Assembly (NCBI GenBank): GCA_025359105.1
Contig: JANYHK010000102.1
Span: 1 to 36,967, forward strand
Length of the DNA stretch: 36,967 nt
Direction: 5' to 3'
Source: Myxococcales bacterium
GTDB lineage: Bacteria; Myxococcota_A; Polyangia; Polyangiales; Polyangiaceae
Part shown: positions 8,313 to 16,690 of the stretch, in pieces
Numbering within the stretch: the first letter of the stretch is position 1
How the letters are laid out: every line of letters begins with the position of its first letter
Notes under the pieces: generated by a model
The model's database searches: none
What the model was told of the DNA's origin: nothing
The model's input: the letters and a program-made list of their open reading frames with translations, nothing else
Made by a program: the position numbers and the translations under genes

Positions 8313-8441
8313 CGAACGCAGATACTCGAACTCCCGGGCACCGACCTCGCCGCCCTGGCCGCTGAACCATCCCCCGCCGTGCACGAAGGTGATCGCGGGG
8401 GCGCGCGTTCCAGGAACGAAGCCCAGGCAGCATTGAAGATG
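8313..8441 (-). pseudogene. Remnant of an alpha/beta hydrolase (HGGGW motif)
   Basis: On the minus strand a readable stretch contains GFVPGTRAPAITFVHGGGWF and continues with SGQGGEVGAREFEYL. This resembles the first strand and HGGGW oxyanion-hole motif of hormone-sensitive-lipase-type esterases. The frame has a stop at about 8459 upstream. Downstream it runs into the antisense of the protease gene, with no GxSxG nucleophile motif. It is therefore best read as a small decayed fragment rather than a gene. Gly-rich matches arise easily in GC-rich DNA, so chance is possible. The remainder of the gap up to 8572 holds nothing recognisable. Confidence 0.4.
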
Positions 8442-8572
8442 GCGGCGGCTCGCGAGTCAAACGATACGAGCCGCCAGCTCGCTCCCAGGCCGACGCGCGG
8501 ACGACCCGCCCGCCCCGCTCGGCGCCGTGTCGTGCAAGCTCGTGCGGATCTCGCATGTCCCGTGACGCGGGC

Positions 8573-9493
8573 TCACTTCTTCGGCGGCACCGGCAGCTTG
8601 AGCTCCTTCATCACCGCCTGCAGGTCCTCCCACACGTGCTTCTTCGCCTCCGCCTGCTGCGCGCTCGGGCGAATCAAATACGACGGGTGGTACGTCGGCA
8701 TCACGAGCATCGTGCCCTTGTAGAGCTTCCACTGCCCGCGCAGCTTCGAGATCCCCACCTTGGTGCCGAGGAGCGTGCCGACGGCGGTGTTGCCGAGCGC
8801 GACGATGACCTTGGGCTTCACCGCCGCGAGCTGCTCGTGCAGGTACGGGATGCACTGGGCGACCTCGTCGGGCTCGGGGCGGCGGTTTTCCGGCGGGCGG
8901 CACTTGATGATGTTGCAGACGTAGACGTCGTTCTCCGGTGAGAGGCCCATCGCGCCGATCATCTTGTCGAGGAGCTGACCGGCCCGCCCGACGAACGGGA
9001 TCCCCTGCGCGTCCTCGTCGGCCCCCGGCGCCTCGCCGATGAAGCAGAGCTGCGCATTCGGGTTGCCGCGCGAGAAGACGGTGTTCGTCCGCGTCTTGGC
9101 GAGCACGCACTTGGTGCACGCCGCGACCTCCTCCTGCAGGATGGGCAGGGGACGCGCGGGCACCGCCGTGGCGACCTGCGCAGGGGCGACGGCGGGCGCG
9201 TGATCAGGCGGCGCGTCCCAGTCGGGAGAGGGCGGCTGGTAGACGCCAGGCGCCGCACTCGGCGCCGCGGTCGCGGTCGCGGTCCTGGTCGGGGTCGCGG
9301 TCGCGGTCGCGGTCGTGGTCGCGGTCGTGGTCGCGGTCGTGGTCGGCGCTGCGGTCGTCGTCGCGGTCGCCGTTGCGCCGGCACGCCTCCGCGGGATCCC
9401 CGTCGCCCCCGAGTCCTTCTGCTGCTCGAGGTACGCCCGCAGCGACGCGGCCACGTCGGCCAGCTCGGCGCGGAGCTCCTCCGTACTGCTCAT
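8573..9493 (-). CDS. Uracil-DNA glycosylase, family 4 ([4Fe-4S])
   Basis: This 306-residue enzyme removes uracil from DNA and starts base excision repair. The catalytic domain starts near residue 115. It has the four iron-sulfur ligands Cys126, Cys129 (CTKC), Cys198 (NIIKCRPP) and Cys214 (VAQC), motif [10 protein letters not shown] (153-161) and the late MPTYHPSYL motif with His269. These are diagnostic of thermophile-type family 4 glycosylases. Residues 38-85 form a low-complexity Thr/Ala/Pro linker made by a hexanucleotide repeat. This puts a helical N-terminal tip (residues 1-28) far from the enzyme domain, and most family 4 proteins lack such an extension. It starts 19 bp after tonB and is probably the last gene of that operon. 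Confidence 0.95.
   Translation of the reverse strand: MSSTEELRAELADVAASLRAYLEQQKDSGATGIPRRRAGATATATTTAAPTTTATTTATTTATATATPTRTATATAAPSAAPGVYQPPSPDWDAPPDHAPAVAPAQVATAVPARPLPILQEEVAACTKCVLAKTRTNTVFSRGNPNAQLCFIGEAPGADEDAQGIPFVGRAGQLLDKMIGAMGLSPENDVYVCNIIKCRPPENRRPEPDEVAQCIPYLHEQLAAVKPKVIVALGNTAVGTLLGTKVGISKLRGQWKLYKGTMLVMPTYHPSYLIRPSAQQAEAKKHVWEDLQAVMKELKLPVPPKK
9268..9372 (-). repeat. GGTCGC-type hexanucleotide repeat inside the uracil-DNA glycosylase gene
   Basis: An array of GGTCGC/GGTCGT units (plus-strand reading) runs in frame and encodes a Thr/Ala-rich linker on the minus strand. Length changes of 6 bp would not shift the frame. The unit is closely related to the array in the yihY-like gene 2.5 kb away, but the encoded residues differ because strand and frame differ. 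Confidence 0.9.
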
Positions 9494-9512
9494 GCGAGCG
9501 GGCTTACCTGGT

Positions 9513-10424
9513 CTACCGCTCGAAGTGAATACGGAACGCCTTGGTCTGGCCGAGGATGGCGGTCCCGTCCTTGTCGAGGGCGGTCGTGTACGTCTCGCGC
9601 ATCGCGCAGAGGCGTGCTTCGCGGCCGAAGCCGTGCCCCGGATCGCTCGTCACGGCGACCGTCTTCGCGCGTCCCTCGGGGCCGACGGTGACCTGGACGG
9701 TGACGTACGCCTCGTCGATCTGCTCGGCGTCCGCCTCGCTCGGCCAAGGGCACTTCCACTCGCTCGAGCCACGGAGGCCAGCGGCGCGCGACTTGTCGAC
9801 GGCGGGCGGCGGCGGGGCGGCGGCGGTGCCCGTTCCCCCGGGGACGCCGTCGGGGCGCGCGGCGACGTTGCGCACGGCCGTCGTCGCGGTGCCCTGCGCG
9901 TGCGTGACACCGCCGGCGTAGGTTGCCGAGTTGCCCTGCGTGAAGCCCTGGCCGGTGAAGTCGAGCGGCTCGTCGGGCGCCGTGATCACCTGACCCGCCT
10001 GCGCCGGCGCGGGCGCGGGGGGCGGCGGTTCGTCCTTCGGCGCCGGCGTGTCCTTCGGGAGCGCGACGGGCGGTGGAGGCGCCTTGTCGTCCTGCTTCTC
10101 GGGCTCGGGCTCGGGAGGCGGCGGCTTGTCCTCCGGCGCCTTGAACATGTCGACGTCGTAGGTGGACCAGAGCTTCTCGCTCACCATCGCCCGCACGTCG
10201 TGCGTCCAGTGGATCAAGTCGAGCGGGATCATCGCCGTGCGCGCGGCCGCGGTGCCGTGCACGATGAGCGCGAAGCCGAGCCCCACCGCGATGTACTTCG
10301 TCGCCTTGTTCCCCAGCTCGAGCACGCGCGCCAGGGGCTCGCGCGCCGGCACCACGACGCCGAGCGGCGGCGGGGGCCGGGAGCTGATGCGTGCGCGCAC
10401 GCTGTGTGGTGAGGAGGTTGTCAC
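9513..10424 (-). CDS. tonB: TonB family energy-transducing protein
   Basis: This 303-residue protein has the TonB layout. It has a short cytoplasmic N-terminus, one membrane helix around residues 42-62 (TKYIAVGLGFALIVHG), a long periplasmic Pro/Glu/Lys-rich spacer (about 95-145), a Gly/Ala/Pro linker, and a C-terminal TonB-like domain (about 215-303, VTVQVTVGPEGRAKTVAV). It would carry proton-motive energy from ExbB-ExbD to outer membrane receptors. The C-terminal domain contains two Cys (KCPW, LCAM) that could pair. The start is GTG 10424, two bases after the exbD stop, so it is cotranscribed with exbB-exbD. The receptor encoded at 17257-19482 is a candidate partner, by proximity only. Confidence 0.88.
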   Translation of the reverse strand: MTTSSPHSVRARISSRPPPPLGVVVPAREPLARVLELGNKATKYIAVGLGFALIVHGTAAARTAMIPLDLIHWTHDVRAMVSEKLWSTYDVDMFKAPEDKPPPPEPEPEKQDDKAPPPPVALPKDTPAPKDEPPPPAPAPAQAGQVITAPDEPLDFTGQGFTQGNSATYAGGVTHAQGTATTAVRNVAARPDGVPGGTGTAAAPPPPAVDKSRAAGLRGSSEWKCPWPSEADAEQIDEAYVTVQVTVGPEGRAKTVAVTSDPGHGFGREARLCAMRETYTTALDKDGTAILGQTKAFRIHFER

Positions 10425-10426
10425 GG

Positions 10427-10864
10427 CTATTTTCTGGGGGCGACCGGGACCACCGGTGGAACGGGCGTGACCCCGAAGGCAATCTTGGACACGCCGGCCT
10501 GCTTGAGCAAGTCGAGCACGTGGATGACGCGGCCGTGAGGCACCGCGCTGTCCGCTTTGATGACGGCGCGCAGCTCGGCGTTCTTGACGTGCGCCTCGCG
10601 CGCGAGCGGCAGGATGGCGTCGTCGTTTTGCACCGTCTTGCTGTCGACCTGGGTCTGCCCGTCGGCCGCGAGCACGACGCTGAAGACGACCTGCACCTCG
10701 GTCCCGCTCGACGCCTTCGGCAAGTCGAGGGGGACGGACTGGGAGACGATGATCTTCGCCGTCACCATGAAGATGATGAGGAGGACGAGCGTGATGTCGA
10801 CGAGCGGGGTGACGTTGATCCCGGTGATCGACTCGTCGGAGTCGCTCTGCGCGCCGCCGGCCAT
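10427..10864 (-). CDS. exbD: ExbD/TolR family proton-channel subunit
   Basis: This 145-residue protein has a short cytoplasmic start, one transmembrane helix (about residues 20-40) with the proton-conducting Asp23 in NVTPLVDITLVLLIIF, and a periplasmic domain of about 100 residues. These are the marks of ExbD/TolR. With ExbB it forms the inner-membrane motor that powers TonB. The ATG overlaps the exbB stop by one base (TGATG), and tonB follows 2 bp after the TAG. The C-terminus ends in a short Val/Pro run, slightly longer than usual. Position next to tonB favours ExbD over TolR. Confidence 0.92.
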   Translation of the reverse strand: MAGGAQSDSDESITGINVTPLVDITLVLLIIFMVTAKIIVSQSVPLDLPKASSGTEVQVVFSVVLAADGQTQVDSKTVQNDDAILPLAREAHVKNAELRAVIKADSAVPHGRVIHVLDLLKQAGVSKIAFGVTPVPPVVPVAPRK

Positions 10865-11562
10865 CAGTCGCCCTTGGCTTTCTCGCCGGCCTCGTCGCCG
10901 TCGTGGGTCGCCTTGAGGTGCGCGAGCAGGACGTGCCCGAGCGCGTCGGTGTTCGACAGGGTCGTCTTCACGATGCGCTGGAAGAAGTTGAAGGCAGCGA
11001 CCGCCGGGATGGCGACGAGGAGGCCGACGGCGGTGGCGACGAGGGCTTCGGCGATGTTCGTCATGACGGCCTGCGGCGCGATCTGGCTCGTGACGACGCC
11101 TGGCGCGCCGGGGACGGTGCCCATGTTCGCCTTGCCGAGCTCCTCGAACGCGCCGACGATGCCGATGACGGTGCCGAGGAGGCCGATGAACGGGGCGTTG
11201 TTGCCGAGCGTGCCCAGGAACGCGAGCCGCTTCTCGAGCTTCAGGCGCTGCAGCGCGCTCGCGCCGAGCATCGCCTCTTCCGCCGCCGCCGCCCCGAGAT
11301 CCGCCTCGACGATGCCGGCAACCACGACCGCCGCCTCTGCGCTCGGCGACGCTTCGAGGCGCTTGCGCGCGCCCTCGAGATCCCCGCCGCGCAGGAGCTT
11401 GCCGAGATCGCGCATGAGCGTGGCCGTGTCGTCGCGCAGCGACCAGAAGAGCCATGCCCGCTCGAGCATGATCGCGAGCGAGATGACGCTGAGGAACAGC
11501 ATGAGCCAGAGCACCCACCCGGCGCCCGCTCCGACCATCGCGCTCTTCACTCGCTCAATCAT
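10864..11562 (-). CDS. exbB: ExbB/TolQ/MotA family proton-channel subunit
   Basis: This 232-residue membrane protein has an N-terminal helix (about 16-38), a cytoplasmic helical loop and two further helices (about 118-140 and 168-195). The family core LGNNAPFIGLLGTVIGIVGA and the later NIAEALVATAVGLLVAIPAV are present, as in ExbB and TolQ. It forms the pentameric proton channel around ExbD. The C-terminal tail after residue 215 is charged and probably cytoplasmic. It overlaps exbD by one base and begins 60 bp after truD ends, so an internal promoter is possible but not evident. Length and motifs match ExbB. Confidence 0.93.
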   Translation of the reverse strand: MIERVKSAMVGAGAGWVLWLMLFLSVISLAIMLERAWLFWSLRDDTATLMRDLGKLLRGGDLEGARKRLEASPSAEAAVVVAGIVEADLGAAAAEEAMLGASALQRLKLEKRLAFLGTLGNNAPFIGLLGTVIGIVGAFEELGKANMGTVPGAPGVVTSQIAPQAVMTNIAEALVATAVGLLVAIPAVAAFNFFQRIVKTTLSNTDALGHVLLAHLKATHDGDEAGEKAKGD

Positions 11563-11622
11563 CTGTCGTCCGCCGCTCCCTCTTGCACTGCTGGTGACTG
11601 GGTACTTGGTATAACTACGGTT

Positions 11623-12684
11623 TTACGCTTCTGCCGTTTCACTGCTGCCGGATTCGGTGCCTTCAGGGGCATTTTCGAGGGCAAGAGCGGCCCCGAGCAC
11701 CGTCGTGGCGAACGACCCTTTCGGTAGCACAAAGTAAACCCCGATGCCCCCGTCTTGTTCCCGCAGCTCTGCCCGCAAGCCTTCGATGCCGAGGCGCAGA
11801 ACGCGTCGCGTGCCTTCGCCCAGGGCCTTGGTGGCGCTCAAATCGAAGCCTTCGCCGAGGACGCGCGCCGCGACCTCCCGCTCGAGCTCTGCGGCACGGC
11901 CGGCGGGCGCCTTCATCTTCACCCCGATGATCGGCCCGGTAGGGGTCACCTCGCCCCGCGCGGCCCGCGCCGTGTCGGTCTGAACGTCCGTACAGACGAA
12001 GAGGCCGCCGTTGGTCGTCTTGAGGAGGTCTCCGTCGAGCGGGATGTTCCACGTGCCCTCCGCCACGCGCCGCTCGAGCACGGCATTGAACACGGCGCTC
12101 TGGAGCGCCGACCAGAGGAAGCGCCGCTGCCGCGGATCGCGGGGCCCGCGCTCCTTGCCTGTCAGCCACGCCCGCGCGCGATCGGCGTTGTCCCCGTCGC
12201 GCCCGAAGCGCTGGTAGCCGAACGCGTTGGGAAGCCCCTCCACCCCGAGGCGTTCGAGCGTCGCGATGACGCGCGGCGCGTCCGCGGCGGCGACGTCACG
12301 CACGACGATCTCGAACCGGTTGCCCGCGAGGTGCCCGGTTTTCAGCTTGTTGCCGTGCCGCTTCACCTCGCGCACCGTGATGCCGTCGAGCGCCAGCGCC
12401 GCGGCGCGCGCGTCGAGGAGCGGATCCTTCGCGTGGAGGCTGATCCACTGCGTCGTGACGCCGACCTTGTCCTTCATCCCCGCGACGCCGCAGTCGCGCG
12501 GGGGCACGCCGAGCGCGCCTGCGATCGCGCGGACGGCCCCGTCGGTCGTGAGATTCCGCTTCGTGAAGCGGATATAGAGGTGCTCGCCGGCGCCGCTCGG
12601 CAGGTACGCCGGGATCTCGTCGACGACGAAATCCTCGGGCGTGACCTTGATCCGGCCGCGGGGGAGGGGAGCCTGAGCTTGCAT
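11623..12684 (-). CDS. truD: tRNA pseudouridine synthase D
   Basis: This 353-residue enzyme isomerises uridine 13 of tRNAs to pseudouridine. The catalytic Asp72 sits in the TruD motif GVAGMKDKVGVTTQ. Other family blocks are KVTPEDFVVDEIP near the N-terminus, HGNKLKTGHLAGNRFEI, and the NAFGYQRFG ... FLWSALQSAVFN region that is shared with Pus7. The length is normal for the family. The extreme C-terminus (ENAPEGTESGSSETAEA) is an unconserved acidic tail. ATG 12684 is well placed before the conserved N-terminus. It lies between the HAD nucleotidase (34 bp upstream) and exbB, all on the minus strand. Confidence 0.95.
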   Translation of the reverse strand: MQAQAPLPRGRIKVTPEDFVVDEIPAYLPSGAGEHLYIRFTKRNLTTDGAVRAIAGALGVPPRDCGVAGMKDKVGVTTQWISLHAKDPLLDARAAALALDGITVREVKRHGNKLKTGHLAGNRFEIVVRDVAAADAPRVIATLERLGVEGLPNAFGYQRFGRDGDNADRARAWLTGKERGPRDPRQRRFLWSALQSAVFNAVLERRVAEGTWNIPLDGDLLKTTNGGLFVCTDVQTDTARAARGEVTPTGPIIGVKMKAPAGRAAELEREVAARVLGEGFDLSATKALGEGTRRVLRLGIEGLRAELREQDGGIGVYFVLPKGSFATTVLGAALALENAPEGTESGSSETAEA

Positions 12685-12718
12685 GGCGGGCCGCGACGAT
12701 ACCCCGAGTTTGCGCCCG

Positions 12719-14332
12719 CTACTCGCCGATCTCGTGCGCCATGACGTCCCGCGGGCTACGGAAGTATTGCTGCGGCGAGTACGAGAGCAGGTTCGACACG
12801 CGCGACGTGTACACGCACGCGTACTCCTCGACCTGCGCGCCGAAGCTCGATTGCTCGTTGGCCTCCTTGAGCAGCGAGCCCCAGTACTTGTGGAAGCGAT
12901 CGTCGGTCCGGTTCTCGAGCGTCGTGAGCTCGGCGTCGACGAGGCGCATCCGCCCGCGGATCCGCTCGACGCCGCGCTTCACCCGGCCGCGCTCGGCCTC
13001 CTGCTCGCTGGCGGCGAGGCCGCCCCCGTGCTTGCCGTCGTGCTTGCCGTCGTGCTTGCCGTCGAGGGCGCGCGACAGCTCCTTGAAGCGCATCTGGAAG
13101 AAACGTAGCTCGTCCTCGAGCCGCTCGCGCGCCTCCTCGAGCTGCTCGGTGCGGGCCAGATCGTCCTTGATCGACTCGTAGGCCAGGACCTCGGTCTCGA
13201 GCTCCTGCATGATCATCGCCGTGCGCCAGGCGCTCTCCTTCTTGCTGCGAAGGATGTCGCCGTAGATGTGGTCGCCGACGTAGAGGACCTGGTCGCCCGT
13301 CACGCCGAGCGCCCGCTCGAGATCGAGCAGGTTGCCGCCTTCGTACACCTTGCCGCGCTCCAGCGGGAGCGTCGCCTGCTTCACCTTGTCGCCGTCCCGC
13401 TCGAGGAGCGGCCGGCGCTCCTGGAAGAAGGCGGGCTTGGTCGCGGCGCAGATGACGATGTCGAAGAAGTTCTTCCAGTGCGGGTACTCGCTCATCGCGC
13501 CGCCCAGCAGGTACGTCATCATCACGTCGGTGTACTGCCACCGCGAGTTGGTGAGCACGAACATGCGCTTTCCCGCGCTGCGAAGCTTGTGGAGCGTCGG
13601 GGCGAGGTTCGGATCGCGGATGACGTACTTCGGCAGATTGCCCATGACGGCGTTCAAGATGGTGCCGTCGCGGTGCGCCTCGTCGATGCTCTCGCGGATG
13701 TCCGTGAACAGGCGCGCGTAGTCGACGGCGTAGCCCTTCTTCTCGAGCGCCTCGACGGCGGCGGCGTACACGGCGGCCTCGCTGAGCGCGTAAAGAGTGT
13801 CGATCCAGTGGTAGCGCGGGGTCGCCGGGCGGATCTTCTTCGAGTGGTAAAGCGCGTGGAGCTCGTCCTTCGAGAGCTTGCGGAAGCCGTGGTAGCCCTT
13901 CGCGACGTGCTTGTAGCGGTCCATCTTCAGGATGTGTCCGAAGCGCTTGTCGATGAGGATGCCGCGCACCGGAAAATCGGTTGCCTGCGGCATGTCCTTG
14001 ATGAACTCGGGGTAGCCGCGGAGGATGAGCTTGTCGATCGTCGCCTCGATCGAGAGTTGATCCATCGCCGCCTGATCGTAGATGGCCAGCGTGTAGTCCA
14101 TGTCGAACCCGACCCACGAGATGTTGCTCATCTTGAGGTTGCGGTTCGTGAAGACGCGGCGCGCGCGTGGGATCCCGTGCGGCTGCACGCTGAACTCGTC
14201 GAGCGGCAAGGACAGCTGACGCGCCACGGCGTCGTTGGCCGGCGGCGGCGGTTGCTGGTGGATGCGCCTCGACACCGGGGCGGTGGTGGAGTCTTCGCGC
14301 TCTCGATCGGGTAGCAGGGGTTGGGTGGCCAA
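12719..14332 (-). CDS. HAD-IG family 5'-nucleotidase
   Basis: This protein of about 537 residues belongs to the HAD superfamily branch that includes purine 5'-nucleotidase. The nucleophile motif I is FDMDYTLAIY. Motif II is probably VLTNSR, and the last acidic motif is QVLYVGDHIYGDI. Such enzymes dephosphorylate nucleoside monophosphates such as IMP and GMP. The start is uncertain. The conserved stretch before motif I begins near RVFTNRNLKMSN, so translation must start upstream of 14170. The TTG at 14332, preceded by AAGAGAG, is the best candidate. The frame remains open further upstream, into the histidine kinase gene, which is unlikely to be used. The C-terminal third is a charged helical region with a tandem DGKH repeat. 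It ends with conserved SNLLSYSPQQYFRSPRDVM. Confidence 0.88.
   Translation of the reverse strand: MATQPLLPDREREDSTTAPVSRRIHQQPPPPANDAVARQLSLPLDEFSVQPHGIPRARRVFTNRNLKMSNISWVGFDMDYTLAIYDQAAMDQLSIEATIDKLILRGYPEFIKDMPQATDFPVRGILIDKRFGHILKMDRYKHVAKGYHGFRKLSKDELHALYHSKKIRPATPRYHWIDTLYALSEAAVYAAAVEALEKKGYAVDYARLFTDIRESIDEAHRDGTILNAVMGNLPKYVIRDPNLAPTLHKLRSAGKRMFVLTNSRWQYTDVMMTYLLGGAMSEYPHWKNFFDIVICAATKPAFFQERRPLLERDGDKVKQATLPLERGKVYEGGNLLDLERALGVTGDQVLYVGDHIYGDILRSKKESAWRTAMIMQELETEVLAYESIKDDLARTEQLEEARERLEDELRFFQMRFKELSRALDGKHDGKHDGKHGGGLAASEQEAERGRVKRGVERIRGRMRLVDAELTTLENRTDDRFHKYWGSLLKEANEQSSFGAQVEEYACVYTSRVSNLLSYSPQQYFRSPRDVMAHEIGE
13028..13063 (-). repeat. Three perfect 12-bp tandem copies in the nucleotidase gene
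   Basis: The unit GTGCTTGCCGTC (plus strand) occurs three times without mismatch and encodes DGKH three times on the minus strand, in the charged C-terminal helical region. Perfect identity, including third positions, suggests a recent slippage expansion. Confidence 0.95.
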
Positions 14333-14436
14333 AGCGCTCTCTTGACGGACGACTCTGATTTTCCCACGCCCGGCGCCGTAGGGCAAACCCCCGCAGCTCT
14401 TCCTTGGAAACGGCCGGCTTCCTGTGGCCCTTGCCG

Positions 14437-16665
14437 CTATTCGACGGGCGCGCCGTCGCGTGGCGCGAGCACGTAGGTGGTGCCGCGCCCCTGACGCGTC
14501 TCGGCGCGCACAGTGTAGCCGCACCCGGCGAGCTCCTCGCGGACGGCGTCGAGACCGACGCCGTGGCCGGCGACCTCACCGGGCTCTGCGCGCGTCGTGA
14601 GGCCGGCCTCGAACACCGCCTCGCTGGCCGGGCCCGCCACGCCCATCTCTCTCGCGCGCGCGAGGATGTGCTCCTCGTCGAGGCCGCGGCCGTCGTCCTC
14701 GACCGTCACGAGCGGTCCGCGGTCGGTCGACTTCGCTCCGACGCGGACCGTGCCGACCGGCTCCTTGCCCTCGCGCGTCCGCTCGAGCGGCGTCTCGATG
14801 CCGTGGGCGACCGCGTTCTTCACCAGGTGAACGAGCACCCCGGGGAGCACCCGGGCCAGCGCGGGGGGCACGCGCACGTCGCGCCCGGTCACGTCGAGCA
14901 TGACCTGCTTCTTCTCGCGCTCGGCCCACGCCGGCGTCATGTCGAGGAGCGTCGCCGTGCTCTCGCCGAAGCGTCGCGCCGCCAGCTTCTTCACCGCGCG
15001 CCCGAGCGCGTCGTCGTGCTCTGCCGCCGCAGCGAGAGCGAGAGCCTCCTCGACGTCGCTCCTTTGGACGGTCATCTGGTCGAGCGCCGCGCGGCCGACC
15101 GGGGACACCTCCACGAAGTCCTCGCGCGCGACGAGGACCGCGTCGTCCGCGCGCTGGAGCGCGGCGAGGAGCCGGTCGTGCACGGCGCCGGTGAAGGTCG
15201 CGCCGTCGCCCGGCGTCGCCTGGGCCCGCTCGCGGAGCTGTGAGAGGAGATCCTCCACGACGCCGAGCGCCGCCTCGAGCGTCCGCAGATCGAACGCGCG
15301 CGCCTCGCTGCGCATCGTGTGTGCGCGCCGGAACGTGGCGTCGAGCGCCGGCCGCGGTAAATCGCCGGGCGCTGGGCCGATCGCAGCGATGCACGCGGTC
15401 AGCTCTTCGCGCGCCCGCTCGGTGAACGTGACGAACAGGTGCGCTCCGCCGGCGACGAGCCTGCGCATCGCCGCCATGCGCCGCGCGTGCTCTTCGACCT
15501 GCGCCTCGACCGTCTGCTCGAGCCTTCGCACGTCGCTCATGTCGGTCGCGAGGAGCATGATGCGGTCGACTCTGCCGTCCTTGTCGATCGGCCGGAACTC
15601 CGCTTCGAGCGGGAGCGTCGTCCCGTCGGGGCGCGTGACCTTGAGCTCCTTCGGGGCAAGCTTGGCCATCTCCTGCCAGTCCGCCAGCGGTACGTCGAAG
15701 GCGAGCTCCAGCCACTCGGCGAAGGCCTGCGCGTCCACGTCGTGCTCCGGCACGCCGCCGTAGAGGACCTCCTTGATCTTGGCCCCCTCCAGGTGCTCGC
15801 CGAAGAAGGCGCGCGCCTCGGCCGACGCCTCGCCCACGACGCGCCCTTCTGCGTCGAACGCGAGGATGGCCTGGTGCATGTGATCGAGCAGATCGCGCGT
15901 GCGCCGCGTCGCGAGGGCGAGCTCGCGTTCGCGCTCGGCGAGCGCCGCGCTCATACGGTTGAAGGCGCCACCGAGCTGGCCGATCTCGTCCTCTGAGACC
16001 ACCGCGACGCGGGCGGTGAGGTCTCCTCGCGCGACGCGCCCTGCGGCGTCGACGAGGCGTGCGAGCGGCAACACGATCTGCCGTCGCGCCACGCCCACGA
16101 GCACCGCGGCCGTCCCCACGGCGAGCAGCACCGCGAGCCAGAAAATGCGGTCGCGGCTCTCGGTGAACGCGGCGTTCTCTCGGGCGAGCGAGAAGACGAT
16201 GCGCGCCTTCCCCACGGCCTTGCCGCGGGCGCGGACGACGCGCGCGAGCTCGACGCGATCGGCGTACGCGACGGCCCCGCCGAGCTGGGCCTCGCTCGGC
16301 AGCGCGCTCGCGTCGCACGCCTCCGAGATCTTCGCGACCGGCACCGCGGAGTCACCTGCCCACACCGCGGCGCAGCTCACCTCGGGGTTTGCGTCGAGGT
16401 GCGCCAGCTCGGTGGCGATCGCCTCGGCGTCGCCGAAATCCAGCGGCGCCGCCAGCGACTCGGCCAGGAGGTCGGCGACCATGGTCGCGGCGGTGGTCTT
16501 CGCGGCCACGAGGGCGGCCAGCTCGCGGCGGGACACCTCGTAGTAGACGAGGCCCGACACCAGACCGAGGACGGCGAGCGTCGCGATCGCCAGGCGAGCC
16601 CCGATCGACAGACCGCCGCCCTGCGCGCCGCCCGCAATGTCCTCCCCTTTCCGCGCGGCGGCCAT
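14437..16665 (-). CDS. Membrane-bound CheA-like histidine kinase (HAMP-PAS-Hpt-like-HATPase)
   Basis: This 742-residue kinase has a transmembrane helix at about 21-42, an extracytoplasmic sensor region (45-172), a second helix (175-193), a HAMP linker (194-248) and a PAS-like region (255-380). Next comes a helical region with His449 in FRRAHTMRSEARAF, which resembles the Hpt (P1) site of CheA. The C-terminal ATPase is of CheA type: N box HLVKNAVAHGIE (613-624), G1 VEDDGRGLD and G2 AGHGVGLDAV. There is no classic HisKA H-box and no CheW-like domain after the ATPase. It would autophosphorylate on His449 and pass phosphate to a receiver domain. ATG 16665 is 25 bp from the divergent yfiR-like gene. 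A receiver partner may be the kinase-REC fusion at 22006, which is inference. Confidence 0.85.
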   Translation of the reverse strand: MAAARKGEDIAGGAQGGGLSIGARLAIATLAVLGLVSGLVYYEVSRRELAALVAAKTTAATMVADLLAESLAAPLDFGDAEAIATELAHLDANPEVSCAAVWAGDSAVPVAKISEACDASALPSEAQLGGAVAYADRVELARVVRARGKAVGKARIVFSLARENAAFTESRDRIFWLAVLLAVGTAAVLVGVARRQIVLPLARLVDAAGRVARGDLTARVAVVSEDEIGQLGGAFNRMSAALAERERELALATRRTRDLLDHMHQAILAFDAEGRVVGEASAEARAFFGEHLEGAKIKEVLYGGVPEHDVDAQAFAEWLELAFDVPLADWQEMAKLAPKELKVTRPDGTTLPLEAEFRPIDKDGRVDRIMLLATDMSDVRRLEQTVEAQVEEHARRMAAMRRLVAGGAHLFVTFTERAREELTACIAAIGPAPGDLPRPALDATFRRAHTMRSEARAFDLRTLEAALGVVEDLLSQLRERAQATPGDGATFTGAVHDRLLAALQRADDAVLVAREDFVEVSPVGRAALDQMTVQRSDVEEALALAAAAEHDDALGRAVKKLAARRFGESTATLLDMTPAWAEREKKQVMLDVTGRDVRVPPALARVLPGVLVHLVKNAVAHGIETPLERTREGKEPVGTVRVGAKSTDRGPLVTVEDDGRGLDEEHILARAREMGVAGPASEAVFEAGLTTRAEPGEVAGHGVGLDAVREELAGCGYTVRAETRQGRGTTYVLAPRDGAPVE

Positions 16666-16690
16666 GCTATTCCCGGCCTCAGGATACCGG

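Noticed and set aside
9268-9372. Short repeats as a CRISPR array
   Set aside because: The units are contiguous hexanucleotides in frame within a coding sequence, with no spacers.
16637-16690. Longer N-terminus for the YfiR-like protein
   Set aside because: An upstream start would put extra residues before a well-formed signal peptide and overlap the start of the divergent kinase gene. AGGA precedes ATG 16691.
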